Source of the DNA: Mycobacterium shimoidei
Lineage (GTDB): Bacteria; Actinomycetota; Actinomycetes; Mycobacteriales; Mycobacteriaceae
DNA length: 64,000 bases
Direction of reading: 5' to 3'
Assembly (NCBI GenBank): GCA_002101905.1
Contig: LQPU01000015.1
Location: forward strand, 62,001 to 126,000
In this document: piece after piece, positions 9,601 through 20,400 of the stretch
Layout of the letters: each line of letters opens with the position of its first letter
Numbering within the stretch: the stretch's first letter is position 1
Translations under genes and position numbers: made by a program
The notes under the pieces: model-generated
The model's input: only the letters and a program-made list of their open reading frames with translations
What the model was told of the DNA's origin: nothing
Database searches by the model: none

Positions 9601-12007
9601 CGCCGGGACAGGACAGATCCGGGCGCTCGAAATCGAGCAAACCCTGGTCCTGGACCGGCAGACCCGGATCACCACGCAGCTTTCGCACAACGACGGCGGG
9701 TATCGCGTTGAGATACACGCAAGTTCGTCCAGCGGCAACTGGACTCGCTATGCGGTCGCCGACGTCGACGCGACCGGCCAGGATGCGCCCGCCGCAGCGC
9801 CCCAAGCAGACACCGAACTGGCGCTGCCCGACGGAGCCGCTGACCATCCGCAGTACTGCCTGCACCCGGAGTTGCTCGAGACCGCGCTGCGCCATCTGGC
9901 TGCCGGCATCACGGCGCAGCCGCAGGACACCCCCTACCTGCCGGTGTCGGTGGCGAGCATTCGGGTGTTCGGCCCGGTCGCGCGCCGAACCCGTTGCCAC
10001 ACCGAGCTGGTCGAGCAATCACCCGGCGGCTATCAGGGGCGAATCGTCTTCACCGACGACACGGGCACTGCGACCGCGGAGCTCACCGGCATCGAATTGC
10101 GACCGGTGGATCCCCGCGCGGTGGCGCTGCCGTTGGAGCACAAGATCTTTGACACCGCATGGATGGACAGCCCGCTACCAGAAGCCGACTCGGCGACGCT
10201 GTCCGGGAGCTGGCTGCTGCTGGCCGACACTGATAACGAGACAACAGCTCTGGCAACAGATTTCGCCTCCCGATTCGATGCACCCGGTCGCCGGGTGATC
10301 CGTGCGGAGCTGGGCGACGAATCCGCGGTGCGGGAGGCCTTCGCAGACACAGCCGGTAACCAGGAACTTCCGCCCGCGGGCATCGTCGTGTTCCTGGGCA
10401 CCCGCTCTTTCGACGGCGCAGACACGGACGCAGTGCTCGCCCGGGCACACGATTTGATCTACTCGATCTCAGCCGTCGCGCATGCGGCCGTCGACGGTTG
10501 CAAGGGCAAGGCGCCACGACTGTGGCTGGTCACCCGCAACGGCCTTGCGGTGCAAGACGAGCCGGGTGATCCGGCGATCGGGGCGCTCAAGGGCCTCGTC
10601 CGCAACTGGCGCTTCCCGGGCGAAGCGGCCCGCGTTCTGGCCGGCGAGCCGGATCTGGGTGTCACCCTCGTCGACATCGGTTCCGGGACAGACGCCTACG
10701 CGGCCTTGCTGAACGAACTGGGGTCACCGGCCGGCGACGATGTGGTCGCGGTGCGAGACGAGCGCCGCCGCGTCGAACGGCTCACCCGCGCCAGCCTCGA
10801 TGGCGAAATCCGCGAAACCGAGGTGCGCCCCGACGGTGCCTACATCATCACCGGCGGCCGCGGCGGTCTGGGCACGGTGGTCACCCGCTGGCTGCTCGAG
10901 CGCGGCGCGGGACGCCTGGTCCTCAACGGCCGAACCGAGCCCTCCGATGCGCAGCGCCAGGAGCTTAGCGAGCTGGCGAACGGCGCCGAGATCGTCTTCG
11001 TGGCCGGCGACATCGCCGCGCCGGGGGTCGCCGAGCGCCTTGTGGCGGCCGCCGAGGAGACCGGACGCCCGTTGCGCGGCGTGGTGCACGCCGCGGGCGT
11101 GACCGGCGACGGATTGGTGACCGCGCTGACCCGCGACGGCCTGCAGCGGGTCTGGGCGCCCAAGGTCGGCGGCGCGCTGCGTCTGCACGCGGCCACGGCC
11201 GGCCGGGAACTCGACTGGTGGGTGGGCTTCTCGTCGATGGCCACGCTGCTGGGCTTGCCGGGTCAATTGGCCTACACCACCGCGAACGCGTGGCTGGACG
11301 CACTGGTGGCATGGCGTCGGGCATCCGGTCTGCCCGCCACCGCGATCAACTGGGGTCAGTGGTCGGACGTGGGGATGAGCCGCGCGCTGACCTACAGCGT
11401 GCTGGACCCGATCACCCCCGACGAAGGCATCGAGGCGCTGCAGACGCTGGTGGGCGGGCCGCTGGCCCGGGTGGGGGTCGGCCGGCTGCGGCTGGATCGC
11501 GCGCTGGCCGCCACTCCCGAGTTCGGTGACCTCGGCTTCTTCCGGGAGATCGTCGCGGAGTTCGACATCTCGAGCGCCCCGGGGCGATCGGCCCCCGACG
11601 ACAACGCTGTGTCGACCGCGCCGGATTGGTCGCAGATTCCTGCCGAGAATCGGCTCAGCGAACTCGAGCATCGGCTGCAGGCCATCTTGGCCCGCGAACT
11701 TCGGATGTCCGCATCGGCAGTCAGGACGGATCAACCGTTCCCCGAGCTGGGACTGGATTCGATGATGGCGATGACGGTGCTACGCGAGACGCAGAAGCTG
11801 GTGGGAATCGATCTGTCGGCAAACATGCTGTTCAACCACCCGACGATCTCGTCGTTGGCCCAGTACTTGGTGGACATGCACGCGCCAGAGGAAAGCCCGG
11901 AACCAAATACCGCGGATATGACGGTCGATTCGGGCGGCAGCGTGTTGGATGAGTTGTTCGACAGCGTGGAATCGGCTTCGGCAGGTAGTGAGAGCGGTAT
12001 TTATTGA
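6677..12007 (+). CDS. Type I polyketide synthase, chimeric PpsC-head/PpsD-body/PpsB-tail, KS-AT-DH(inactive)-KR-ACP
   Basis: About 1776 residues from ATG 6677; a TTG at 6668 overlapping the previous stop is the alternative, but the ATG matches the PpsC start (PDRR-IITEAL). Domains: short helical docking head; KS with Cys211; AT with Ser656 (GHSMGE) and a VASH motif suggesting methylmalonyl; a DH-like region about 910-1110; KR from about 1385 with GGRGGLG, FSSM Ser and Tyr; ACP with Ser1695 in GLDSM; and a tail [12 protein letters not shown] nearly identical to that of the first PKS in the window. The DH is degenerate: the catalytic His of HxxxGxxxxP is Tyr949 ([10 protein letters not shown]), the catalytic Asp is Glu1068 ([11 protein letters not shown]), and the LYxxLRxxGLHxG segment present in the next PKS is missing. 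PpsC normally has DH-ER-KR, so this enzyme should leave a hydroxyl. Part of the AT is in the 813-bp repeat. Confidence 0.92.
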   Translation: MAAAPPDRREIITEALRKIDDLTARLEIAEKGDTEPIAVVGIGCKFPGGVDTPAQYWRFLRDGESGVVRVPPNRWDADAFYSEDHTVPGTICNREGGFLTSWQPEEFDAEFFGMSPREAAAMDPQHRLLLEVSWEALENAGITPKAIRNTQTGIYVGVTTSDYYWLTTSGGVAPEDLDPYLVFGNASNFAAGRLSYFLGVHGPAVVMDTACSSSLVAVHLACQGLRRRETDQALAAGVNLILSPENSIACSRWGMLAPDGQCKTFDAAANGYVRSEGCGVVVLKRLSDALRDGDSVWAVIRGSAVNQDGPSSGQTVPNGPAQQALLRQALAAARLAPADIDYIEAHGTGTALGDPIELDALSQVFGDRNGSAPLVLGSVKTNFGHAESAAGIAGFIKTVLSLDQGYIPPHLNFTELTPNACAAASQFTIPAKGMEWPSVDRPRRAGVSSFGVSGTNAHVVLEQAPAPKPVAAQPEPVVNTLVISGKTPARIRPIAAMLADWMASEGAEVPLADVAHTVNHHRARYKNIAAVSARDRAQAVAGLRALAAGEPATGVVEPCQLPHGSGTVFVYSGQGSQWAGMGQRLLAQEPAFAAAVDELEPVFAEQVGFSLRGVLSAGDPVVGIERIQPVLVGMQLALTALWGAYGVRPDAVIGHSMGEVAAAVVAGALSPADGLKVIATRSKLMSRLSGQGAMALLELEAQAAEKLVAQYPDISVAVYAAPVQTVIAGPPDQVDAVVAVVDGQGRLARRIEVDVASHHRTVDPILPELKSALVGLSPVAPRIPLISTVGSSDGGAPVFDADYWVVNLRNPVRFSQAVAAAAEKHCTFVEISPHPLLTHAIGDTLASTASGEHCVVTSAMKRGDDEILSVHTQLATVGVTPPKTDRRRLVNLPPTPWLHEKYWLESKPVAQRLPDVHPLLGVHVEMPSGRDHVWQADIGTESMPWLAQYKVHGQVVLPTACYVEMALAAARQAAPAGTGQIRALEIEQTLVLDRQTRITTQLSHNDGGYRVEIHASSSSGNWTRYAVADVDATGQDAPAAAPQADTELALPDGAADHPQYCLHPELLETALRHLAAGITAQPQDTPYLPVSVASIRVFGPVARRTRCHTELVEQSPGGYQGRIVFTDDTGTATAELTGIELRPVDPRAVALPLEHKIFDTAWMDSPLPEADSATLSGSWLLLADTDNETTALATDFASRFDAPGRRVIRAELGDESAVREAFADTAGNQELPPAGIVVFLGTRSFDGADTDAVLARAHDLIYSISAVAHAAVDGCKGKAPRLWLVTRNGLAVQDEPGDPAIGALKGLVRNWRFPGEAARVLAGEPDLGVTLVDIGSGTDAYAALLNELGSPAGDDVVAVRDERRRVERLTRASLDGEIRETEVRPDGAYIITGGRGGLGTVVTRWLLERGAGRLVLNGRTEPSDAQRQELSELANGAEIVFVAGDIAAPGVAERLVAAAEETGRPLRGVVHAAGVTGDGLVTALTRDGLQRVWAPKVGGALRLHAATAGRELDWWVGFSSMATLLGLPGQLAYTTANAWLDALVAWRRASGLPATAINWGQWSDVGMSRALTYSVLDPITPDEGIEALQTLVGGPLARVGVGRLRLDRALAATPEFGDLGFFREIVAEFDISSAPGRSAPDDNAVSTAPDWSQIPAENRLSELEHRLQAILARELRMSASAVRTDQPFPELGLDSMMAMTVLRETQKLVGIDLSANMLFNHPTISSLAQYLVDMHAPEESPEPNTADMTVDSGGSVLDELFDSVESASAGSESGIY
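8387..9199 (+). repeat. AT-domain repeat, copy 1 (813 bp, identical to 13693-14505)
   Basis: From the Tyr of the Y-SGQGSQW motif to the HPLLTHAI motif, this stretch is the same base for base as the AT of the next PKS, offset by 5306. All three reading frames agree across it. It ends sharply at both conserved motifs. Its codons favour TTG, GTG, GTT and GGG more than the flanking gene does, so it stands out as lower in GC at third positions. Confidence 0.95.
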
Positions 12008-15000
12008 TGAAAACGGTCTTCAACAGGGTGTCGGCCATGACCGTCGACCAGCGCACCGCGCTGACCGAACGGTTTGACCAGGCCTCGCGGTTGGCGGCCG
12101 CGGAGCCGGTGGCCGTGGTGGGCATCGGCTGCCGATTCCCCGGTGGCGCAGCGGGCCCGGAGAAGTATTGGAACCTGTTGGCCAACGGAAAAGACGCGAT
12201 CAGCGAAATCCCCCCGGACCGCTGGAACGCCGACGAGTTCTACGACCCGGACCAATTCGCGCCGGGGCGGATGTCTTCGAAGTGGGGCGGCTTCTTGCCC
12301 GACGTAGCCGGCTTCGACGCCGACTACTTCGGCATCTCGCCACGCGAAGCCGAAGCGATGGACCCACAGCAGCGGCTCATGCTCGAGGTGGCCTACGAAG
12401 CGCTTGAGCATGCCGGGATCGTGCCGGACCAGTTGTCCGGAATCCGCGCCGCGGTGATGATGGGCGTCTATTACACCGAGTACCAGACGATCTCGGCGGC
12501 CAACCCGGACAGCATCGACGCCTACTCCGCGACCGGCAACGCACACGCCGTCGCCGTGGGGCGGATCGCCTACCTGCTGGGCCTGCGCGGCCCGGCGATG
12601 GCGGTGGATTCGGCCTGTTCGTCGTCGCTGGTCACCATCCACCTGGCCTGCCAAAGCCTGCGGCTACGGGAAAGCGACTTGGCGCTGGCCGGCGGCGTCA
12701 GCCTCATCCTGCGCCCGGAAACCCAACTGGCGATGTCCAAGTGGGGCATGTTGTCGCCGCAGGGCCGGTGTCACACCTTCGACTCGAGGGCCGACGGGTT
12801 CGTACGCGGCGAGGGCTGCGGGGTGGTGGTGCTCAAGCGGCTCACCGACGCGGTCCGTGACGGCGACCGCGTGCTGGCGGTGGTGCGCGGCTCGGCGATC
12901 AATCAGGACGGTCGCTCCAACGGACTGACCGCACCGAACACCATCGCACAACGCGACGTGATCACCCGCGCGCTGCGCAGCGCCGACGTCGCGCCCAACA
13001 CGGTGAATTTCATCGAGACGCACGGCACCGGAACCGCGTTGGGTGACCCGATCGAATTCGAAGCCCTGGCCGACGTCTACGGGCGCGGCGACGGTCCCTG
13101 CGCGCTGGGAGCGGTGAAGACCAACTTCGGTCATCTGGAGGCGGCCGCCGGCATCGCCGGATTCATCAAAGCCACACTGTCTTTGCGGCGTGGCCAGATC
13201 CCGCCGAACCTGAACTTCAAGCAATGGAACCCGGCGATCGACCCGTCGCAGACACGGCTGTTCGTGCCCACCGAACTGGCGCCGTGGCCTGCCGGTGACG
13301 GCCCGCGGCGGGCCGTGGTGTCGTCGTTCGGCCTCGGCGGCACCAACGCGCACGTGGTGCTCGAACAGGGTCCGGATCCGGTGCAGACGCCGGCAACCGA
13401 ATCGGCGTCGCCGGTGACGACCTTGGTGATCTCGGCCAAGAGCGAGCAACGGATCGCGTCGTGGGCATCGATGCTGGCCGACTGGATGGCCGGCGAGGGC
13501 GCCGAGGTCCCGCTGGCCGATGTGGCCCACACCGTCAACCACCACCGCAGCCGGCACCACAAACTCGCCACGGTATGCGCCCGCAGCCACGACGAGGCGG
13601 TGGCCGGCCTGCGGGCGCTGGCCGCGGGCCAGCCCTCGCCCGGCGTGGTCGGCCCGCGTGAAATGCCGCACGGTTCGGGCACCGTCTTTTTGTATTCGGG
13701 TCAGGGTTCGCAGTGGGCGGGGATGGGTCAGCGGTTGTTGGCGCAGGAGCCGGCGTTTGCTGCGGCGGTGGATGAGTTGGAGCCGGTTTTTGCCGAGCAG
13801 GTGGGGTTTTCGTTGCGGGGGGTGTTGTCGGCTGGGGATCCGGTGGTGGGGATTGAGCGGATTCAGCCGGTGTTGGTGGGGATGCAGTTGGCGTTGACGG
13901 CGTTGTGGGGGGCTTATGGGGTGCGTCCGGATGCGGTGATTGGGCATTCGATGGGGGAGGTGGCTGCGGCGGTGGTGGCCGGGGCGTTGAGTCCGGCTGA
14001 TGGGTTGAAGGTGATTGCGACCCGGTCGAAGTTGATGTCGCGGTTGTCTGGTCAGGGTGCGATGGCGTTGTTGGAGTTGGAGGCGCAGGCGGCTGAGAAG
14101 TTGGTTGCCCAGTATCCGGATATTTCGGTGGCGGTGTATGCCGCGCCGGTGCAGACGGTGATTGCGGGTCCGCCGGATCAGGTTGATGCGGTGGTTGCGG
14201 TGGTTGATGGGCAGGGCCGGTTGGCGCGTCGTATCGAGGTGGATGTGGCGTCGCATCATCGGACGGTGGATCCGATTTTGCCGGAGCTCAAGAGCGCGTT
14301 GGTGGGTTTGTCGCCGGTGGCGCCGCGGATTCCGTTGATCAGTACGGTGGGGTCGTCCGATGGTGGGGCGCCGGTGTTTGATGCTGATTATTGGGTGGTC
14401 AACCTGCGCAATCCGGTGCGGTTCAGTCAGGCTGTTGCGGCTGCTGCTGAAAAGCATTGCACCTTCGTCGAAATCAGCCCACACCCACTACTCACCCACG
14501 CCATCACCGGGACCCTGGAATCGGCCAAACCACGTGGCGGCTTTCAGGTTGCCGCGACGTTGAACCGGGACAACCCCGAAACACTGGCTTTCCACACACA
14601 ATTGGCGACGGTTCGACCTCCGTCAGCTGCCGCGGCCGAAACCGAAGGCTGCACAGCAAATATCGTCGACCTGCCGCCGACTCCATGGGTACATTCCCGG
14701 TACTGGACCGCCCCAACATCGGCCAACCGGCAATCGGCCAGTGCTCACCCGCTGCTTGGCGTGCACGTCGAGATGCCGTCCGGTCGTGATCACGTCTGGC
14801 AGGCCGACATCGGGACCGAACTCGTCACCTGGCTGGCCGACCACAAGGTGCACGGTCAGGTCGTCATGCCGGCAACGGGTTACGCGGAAATAGTGATGGC
14901 GGCTGCCAGCGAAGCCCTCGGGCTCCCCGTCCAGGCCCTGGCAATACATCAGCTCGAGGTCGAGCAGATGCTTCCGGTGGACGAGCGGACTCAGATCACG

Positions 15001-17427
15001 ACGCAGCTGAGCCACAACGGCGAGAACTCGGTGAACGACGTTCGGGTGGAGGTTCATTCCCGATCGGCCAACGGCCATTGGCGTCGGCACGCGGTGGCCC
15101 GCGTCGAGACTGCGCAGCCGGCGGCACCGGCCGCCCAACCCGGCGCCGGCGAAGCGGGCAGCGTCGTTTCTCCTGCGGACCTCTACGCCGCCTTGCGCCG
15201 AACCGGGTTGCATCACGGGCAGTCCTTCGCCGCACTGACCCGAATCGTGCGCAAACCCAATGGATCCTCGGAGACAGAGATAGTCCTGCCCGACGAGGCC
15301 ACGCCACACCGAAGCTACCGCATTCATCCGGTGCTGCTCGATGCCGCGCTGCAGGGGCTGGCCGCCGCGATGCCCGCCGACTCGTTGGCGGACTCCAGCG
15401 AGGCCACCTACTTACCGGTGTCGTTCGAGAGGATCCGGGTCTTCGGCGATGTCGGCCGGCGCGCCCGCTGCCGCGCCGAGCTGGCGACGCCGCATGGTGA
15501 GGGCTCCGGCCAGCTCGGGCGTGTCGTGTTGATGGATGACGCCGGGAGACCGACCGTCGAGATCGACGGCATCTACCTGCAACGGGTGCAACGACGCACG
15601 GTCCCAATACCCCTGACGCAGAAGATCTTTGACACCAGCTGGGTCAAGACGTCCGCCGATGCGGCCACGTCGGCTTCGTGTGACGGCAGTTGGCTCGTGC
15701 TGACGGACGGCGCCGAGACCGAGCCGATCGCGAACGAGTTCGTCAGCCAATTCGATTCACCGGCCCGTCGGGTCGTCAACGCGGACCTTTCGCAGGAGTC
15801 CGCGGTGCTGGAGGCATTCGCGAAAACTGCGGCAGACCCCGAACTTCCGCCGGCCGGAGTGATAGTCTTCGTCGGCCAGCGTCCATTCGGCGGCACCGAC
15901 TCCGACGGCGCTCCCGAGCGGGCCCGCGACCTGACATGGACGATCTCGGCGACGGTGCGCGCGATCATCGGCGGCTGGCATGGAAAGGCCCCGCGGCTGT
16001 GGCTGGTGTCCCGTAATGGCTTGGCGGTCAACGCCGACGAGCCGGGCGATCCGTCGGTCAACTCGCTCAAGGGCCTGATCCGGGTGCTCGGCTACGAACA
16101 TCCGGACTTGCGCACCACGCTGGTGGACCTGCCGGGCGACAACGTGACACCGTTAATCACCGAGCTGGGACTGGCCGGCACCGACGACGTGATCGCCTGG
16201 CGCGGCGGCGACCGTTATGCCGAGCGTCTGTCCCGCGCGACGCTGGCGTCGACACAGCCGGATCGGGTGGTGCGACGCGAGGGTGCCTACGTGGTCACCG
16301 GTGGCCTGGGTGGAATCGGGCTGGTGGTGGCGCGTTGGCTCGCCGACCGCGGCGCCGGCCGCATCGTCCTCAACAGCCGCTCCGACCCGTCTGCTGAGGC
16401 GCAGACGATCATCGACCAGCTCGGCCAGCGCACCGAAGTCGTTGTCGTGACTGGTGATATCGCTGCAGTGGGCGTAGCCGAGCAGCTGGTGAGCGCGGCC
16501 GAACAGACCGGGCTCGCGTTGCGCGGAGTGGTGCACGGCGCCGCCGTGATCGACGACCAGATCGTCGCGGCCCTCACCAGGGAAAGCCTGGAGCGTGTCT
16601 GGGCGCCCAAGGCAGCCGGCGCCTTACGGCTCCATGTCGCGACGGCCGACCGAGATCTCGATTGGTGGGTGGGCTTCTCGTCGACGTCGTCGCTGTTGGG
16701 TTCGCCGGGGCAGGGAGCGTATGCGGCCGCGAGCGCGTGGCTCGACGGCCTGGTGTCATGGCGACGAGCATCGGGTTTGCCCGCTATTACCATCAACTGG
16801 GGCCAGTGGTCCGATATCGGCGTTGCCCGTGCGCTGAGGTTCAGCGCGTTGGATCCCATCGCTCCGCCCGAAGGTATCGAGGCACTGGAGGCCATCCTGG
16901 CCGGCGATCCGACACGGGTCGGCGTGGCTCGGCTGCGGCTGGATCGGGCGGCGGCGGCATTCCCCGAGATTGCGCAACTCGGGTACTTCGCCACCCTGGC
17001 CAGTGAACTCGACATCGACAGTGACGATGATGACTGGGCCGGCCCGGATGCCCTGCGAGAGATGGAATCCGACGAAGCCCATCGGGTTGTGAGCGCTCGC
17101 CTGGGCGGGCGCATCCTGGCCATCATGGGCTACCCGAAAGACAGCACCATCGACTCCGACCAGCCGCTGACCGAGCTGGGACTGGATTCGTTGATGGCCG
17201 TGCGGATCCGCAATACGGTTCGCGGCGACTTCGGGGTCGAGCCACCGGTGGCCCTGCTGCTGCAGGGCGCCTCATTGACCGACCTGACAACCGACCTCAT
17301 CCGCCAATTGGGTCTGAACGGGCAGGAAAAGACCGAAAGCACCAGCGCTGTTCGTGATCGGGCCAAGCAGCGTGCGGCGGCGAGGCAGCGTGCGGCGGCA
17401 CGTCGGAGGGTAGGAGACCGAGTGTGA
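12007..17427 (+). CDS. Type I polyketide synthase, chimeric PpsB-head/PpsD-body, KS-AT-DH-KR-ACP
   Basis: About 1806 residues from the ATG that overlaps the preceding stop (TGATG); TTG 12004 is an alternative. Domains: helical head (MTVDQRTALTERFDQASR) and KS, both resembling PpsB, with Cys204; AT with Ser648 and VASH; DH with intact catalytic His946 (HKVHGQVVMP) and Asp1112 (HPVLLDAALQ); KR from about 1430 with GGLGGIG, FSST Ser and Tyr; ACP with Ser1728 in GLDSL; basic Arg/Ala-rich tail. From AT to tail it resembles PpsD, which also has DH-KR and relies on a separate enoylreductase (Rv2953 in M. tuberculosis); no such partner is in this window. The predicted output is a methyl-branched enoyl chain. 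The stop overlaps the GTG of the next PKS, so translation is likely coupled. Confidence 0.93.
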   Translation: MKTVFNRVSAMTVDQRTALTERFDQASRLAAAEPVAVVGIGCRFPGGAAGPEKYWNLLANGKDAISEIPPDRWNADEFYDPDQFAPGRMSSKWGGFLPDVAGFDADYFGISPREAEAMDPQQRLMLEVAYEALEHAGIVPDQLSGIRAAVMMGVYYTEYQTISAANPDSIDAYSATGNAHAVAVGRIAYLLGLRGPAMAVDSACSSSLVTIHLACQSLRLRESDLALAGGVSLILRPETQLAMSKWGMLSPQGRCHTFDSRADGFVRGEGCGVVVLKRLTDAVRDGDRVLAVVRGSAINQDGRSNGLTAPNTIAQRDVITRALRSADVAPNTVNFIETHGTGTALGDPIEFEALADVYGRGDGPCALGAVKTNFGHLEAAAGIAGFIKATLSLRRGQIPPNLNFKQWNPAIDPSQTRLFVPTELAPWPAGDGPRRAVVSSFGLGGTNAHVVLEQGPDPVQTPATESASPVTTLVISAKSEQRIASWASMLADWMAGEGAEVPLADVAHTVNHHRSRHHKLATVCARSHDEAVAGLRALAAGQPSPGVVGPREMPHGSGTVFLYSGQGSQWAGMGQRLLAQEPAFAAAVDELEPVFAEQVGFSLRGVLSAGDPVVGIERIQPVLVGMQLALTALWGAYGVRPDAVIGHSMGEVAAAVVAGALSPADGLKVIATRSKLMSRLSGQGAMALLELEAQAAEKLVAQYPDISVAVYAAPVQTVIAGPPDQVDAVVAVVDGQGRLARRIEVDVASHHRTVDPILPELKSALVGLSPVAPRIPLISTVGSSDGGAPVFDADYWVVNLRNPVRFSQAVAAAAEKHCTFVEISPHPLLTHAITGTLESAKPRGGFQVAATLNRDNPETLAFHTQLATVRPPSAAAAETEGCTANIVDLPPTPWVHSRYWTAPTSANRQSASAHPLLGVHVEMPSGRDHVWQADIGTELVTWLADHKVHGQVVMPATGYAEIVMAAASEALGLPVQALAIHQLEVEQMLPVDERTQITTQLSHNGENSVNDVRVEVHSRSANGHWRRHAVARVETAQPAAPAAQPGAGEAGSVVSPADLYAALRRTGLHHGQSFAALTRIVRKPNGSSETEIVLPDEATPHRSYRIHPVLLDAALQGLAAAMPADSLADSSEATYLPVSFERIRVFGDVGRRARCRAELATPHGEGSGQLGRVVLMDDAGRPTVEIDGIYLQRVQRRTVPIPLTQKIFDTSWVKTSADAATSASCDGSWLVLTDGAETEPIANEFVSQFDSPARRVVNADLSQESAVLEAFAKTAADPELPPAGVIVFVGQRPFGGTDSDGAPERARDLTWTISATVRAIIGGWHGKAPRLWLVSRNGLAVNADEPGDPSVNSLKGLIRVLGYEHPDLRTTLVDLPGDNVTPLITELGLAGTDDVIAWRGGDRYAERLSRATLASTQPDRVVRREGAYVVTGGLGGIGLVVARWLADRGAGRIVLNSRSDPSAEAQTIIDQLGQRTEVVVVTGDIAAVGVAEQLVSAAEQTGLALRGVVHGAAVIDDQIVAALTRESLERVWAPKAAGALRLHVATADRDLDWWVGFSSTSSLLGSPGQGAYAAASAWLDGLVSWRRASGLPAITINWGQWSDIGVARALRFSALDPIAPPEGIEALEAILAGDPTRVGVARLRLDRAAAAFPEIAQLGYFATLASELDIDSDDDDWAGPDALREMESDEAHRVVSARLGGRILAIMGYPKDSTIDSDQPLTELGLDSLMAVRIRNTVRGDFGVEPPVALLLQGASLTDLTTDLIRQLGLNGQEKTESTSAVRDRAKQRAAARQRAAARRRVGDRV
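13693..14505 (+). repeat. AT-domain repeat, copy 2 (813 bp, identical to 8387-9199)
   Basis: Second copy of the exact AT block, inside the PpsB/PpsD-like synthase. Flanking DNA is still similar upstream (the segment encoding [12 protein letters not shown]) but not identical. Same sharp ends and the same shifted codon use as copy 1. Confidence 0.95.
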
Positions 17428-20400
17428 CGAGCAATAGCGATTTGCCACCGAACGCAATCGCGGTGGTGGGTATGGCTGCCCGGTTTCCGGGCGCCAACAC
17501 GGTGTCGGCGTTTTGGGACAACCTGCGTCGCGGCGAGGAGTCGATTGTCACGCTGTCCGAGGACGACTTGCTGGCCGCCGGTATCAGTGAGAAGGCACTG
17601 GCCAACCACGCGTACGTGCGGCGCGCCGCCTTACTGGACGGCATCGACGAATTCGATGCTGATTTCTTTGGTTTCACACCGCAATCCGCGCGGATGACTG
17701 ACCCGCAGCATCGGTTGTTCTTGCAGTCGGCATTTCATGCGATGGAAGACGCCGGTTACGACCCCGCCGACATCGAAGGCTCGGTGGGCGTATACGCGAC
17801 CAGCACCACCAGCGGCTACTTGCTGCACAACATCATGTCCAACCACGACCCGGAAACGGTCATCGGACAGGGTGTGACGTTCGAGATGGTCAACCTGTCG
17901 TTGCAGAACGACAAGGACTATCTGGCCACGAAGGTTGCGCACCAGTTCGATTTCCGCGGTCCGGCGTTGTCGGTGCAGACGGCGTGTTCGTCGGCGCTGG
18001 TCGCGGTCCATCTGGCTTGTCAGGCCATTTTGAACGGCGAATGCGACATGGCGTTGGCCGGCGGGGCGTCGCTGCGAATCCCGCACCGTGTGGGATATTG
18101 GCATGAGCCTGGCTCGATGGTGTCGGCCACCGGACATTGCCGCCCATTCGATGTGCGTTCGGACGGCACGATTTTCGGTAGTGGAGTCGGCGTGGTCGTG
18201 CTCAAGTCGCTGGCCGACGCAGTCGAGGACGGCGACCGCATTCACGCGGTGATTCGCGGATCGGCGCTCAACAACGACGGTTCGACGAAGATGACGTATG
18301 CCGCTCCGAATGCGGCCGGCCAGGCCGACGTGATCGCCGAGGCGCACGCCGTCGCCGAGGTCGACGCGGCCACGATCAGTTATGTAGAGACCCATGGAAC
18401 CGGCACTCCGCTGGGCGACCCGATCGAAATCGAAGGCCTACGTTTGGCATTCGCGGTATCCGAAGAGCCGCGGCCCGGCCCGTGCTTTATCGGCTCGGTC
18501 AAGTCCAACATCGGGCACCTCGAGTCAGCGGCGGGCATCGCGAGTCTGATCAAGACGATCCTGTGCCTCAAACATCGGGCCATTCCGCCGACGCTGCACT
18601 ACACCAGCCCTAACCCGGAACTGCACATCGAGCAGGGGCCGTTCGTCGTGCGCAGCGAGTACGGCCCGTGGGAGTGGGACGGTGTTCGTCGCGCCGGAGT
18701 CAGCTCGTTCGGTGTGGGTGGCACTAACGCGCACGTGGTGCTCGAAGAGGCGCCGGCGGCTCCGGTGTCGACCCCGAATCCCGGTCCTCAGGTGTTGATG
18801 CTGTCCGCGCGCACTGCCGAGGCGTTGCACCAGGCGCGGTTGGATCTTGCCGCCGAACTGTCCGGCCCCGACGCCGCTGAGCTGGTGGATGTCGCCTATA
18901 CCCTGGCGCGCCGCAGGAAAGAAAACTTCCAGCTCGCGGCCGTGGTCGCCGACCGCCAAGACGCGGCAACGGTGCTGCGCGCCGACGAGCACGACAACGT
19001 GTTCGTCGGCGAATCGGTGCAAAGTCCGGCCGACAACGCCGACCGGGTGGTTTTCCTGTTTCCCGGTCAGGGCGCTCAGCACGTCGGGATGGCGCGCGGT
19101 CTGTATGACACCGAGCCGGTGTTCGCCGAACACTTCGACGAATGCGCCGCCGGCTTCGACGCCGAGCTGGGCATCGACCTGCGCGCGGAGATCTTCGAGG
19201 GCAACGCCCGCAATTTGGAGCGCACCGACCGGACCCAACCCGCGCTGTTCACCGTGCAATACGCGCTGGCCAAACTGATCGAAACCTATGGGGTGCGCCC
19301 GGCCGCGATGGCCGGACACAGCATCGGCGAGTACGCCGCGGCCACCATCGCCGGCGTTTTCGACGTATCGACCGCGATCAAAGTGGTCGCGATGCGGGCC
19401 CGGCTGATGCACGCCGCGCCGCGTGGCGTCATGGTGGCGGTGCCGCTGAGTCCGGACGCGGTCGCCGAGCACCTGTCCGGCGATGTCGACGTGGCCGCGG
19501 TCAACGATCCGGGCGGGTGCGTGGTGGCCGGATCCGAAGAACAGATCGCGGCATTCACCGAGCGGCTGGCCAAGGCAGGCGTCGCGGCGCGGCGGGTCCG
19601 CACGTCGCACGCATTCCATTCGCGGCTCATGGAGTCGATGATCCCGGAATTCACCGGATTCTTGTCGCGACAAACGCTGGCCGAACCGCAGATTCCGTTG
19701 CTGTCCAATGTGACCGGAACGTGGATGGCCGCCGGCGAGGCAACCAACCCTGCGACCTGGGCGCGTCAGGTGCGCGCCACGGTGCGGTTCGCCGACGAAC
19801 TCGACGTCCTGCTCGCCGACCCGAACCGCGTCGTGGTCGAGGTTGGCCCAGGGGGCACCTTGACCGCATCGGCGATGCGGCATCCGCGGTGGTCGGAAAG
19901 TCATCGCGCGGTGCGGCTGATGCGGCACCATGCGCAAAACCGCGACGACCGTGACACCTTCTTGCTGGCGCTGGGCCAGCTCTGGGCGGCGGGCATCGAG
20001 GTTGATTGGTCGCCGCTGCGAGGCGACTATGCGCCCCGGCTGGTGACGCTGCCGGGCTATCCCTTTGAGCGGCAACGGCATTGGGTTGATCCCAACCCGC
20101 AGCGGCGGTCGTTCGCCGCCTCTAGCCCAACCGGCACCCCGGCGGATGCGCCGTCGGCCGAAACCGGGACCAGCGCGGCCGGCAACGGCACATCGCCGAT
20201 CGAGGCGACGTTGCAACGCATCTGGGGACAGTGTCTCGGTGTGGGCTCGGTGGCGCGTAACGCCAACTTCTTCGAGCTCGGTGGGGACTCATTGGTCGCG
20301 ATCAGCGTTGCGATGACCGCCTCCCACGAAGGACTGGACCTGACGCCTCAGGATCTCTACGACCATCCCACCCTCAGCGGGTTGGCCAAGGCGCTGACGG

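Noticed and set aside
12664..14484. A 606-codon open frame on the minus strand inside the fourth synthase, and a shorter one at 8357-9178
   Set aside because: Shadow of high-GC coding DNA; Arg/His/Pro-rich translation, no domain, and the two match only because the AT block is duplicated.
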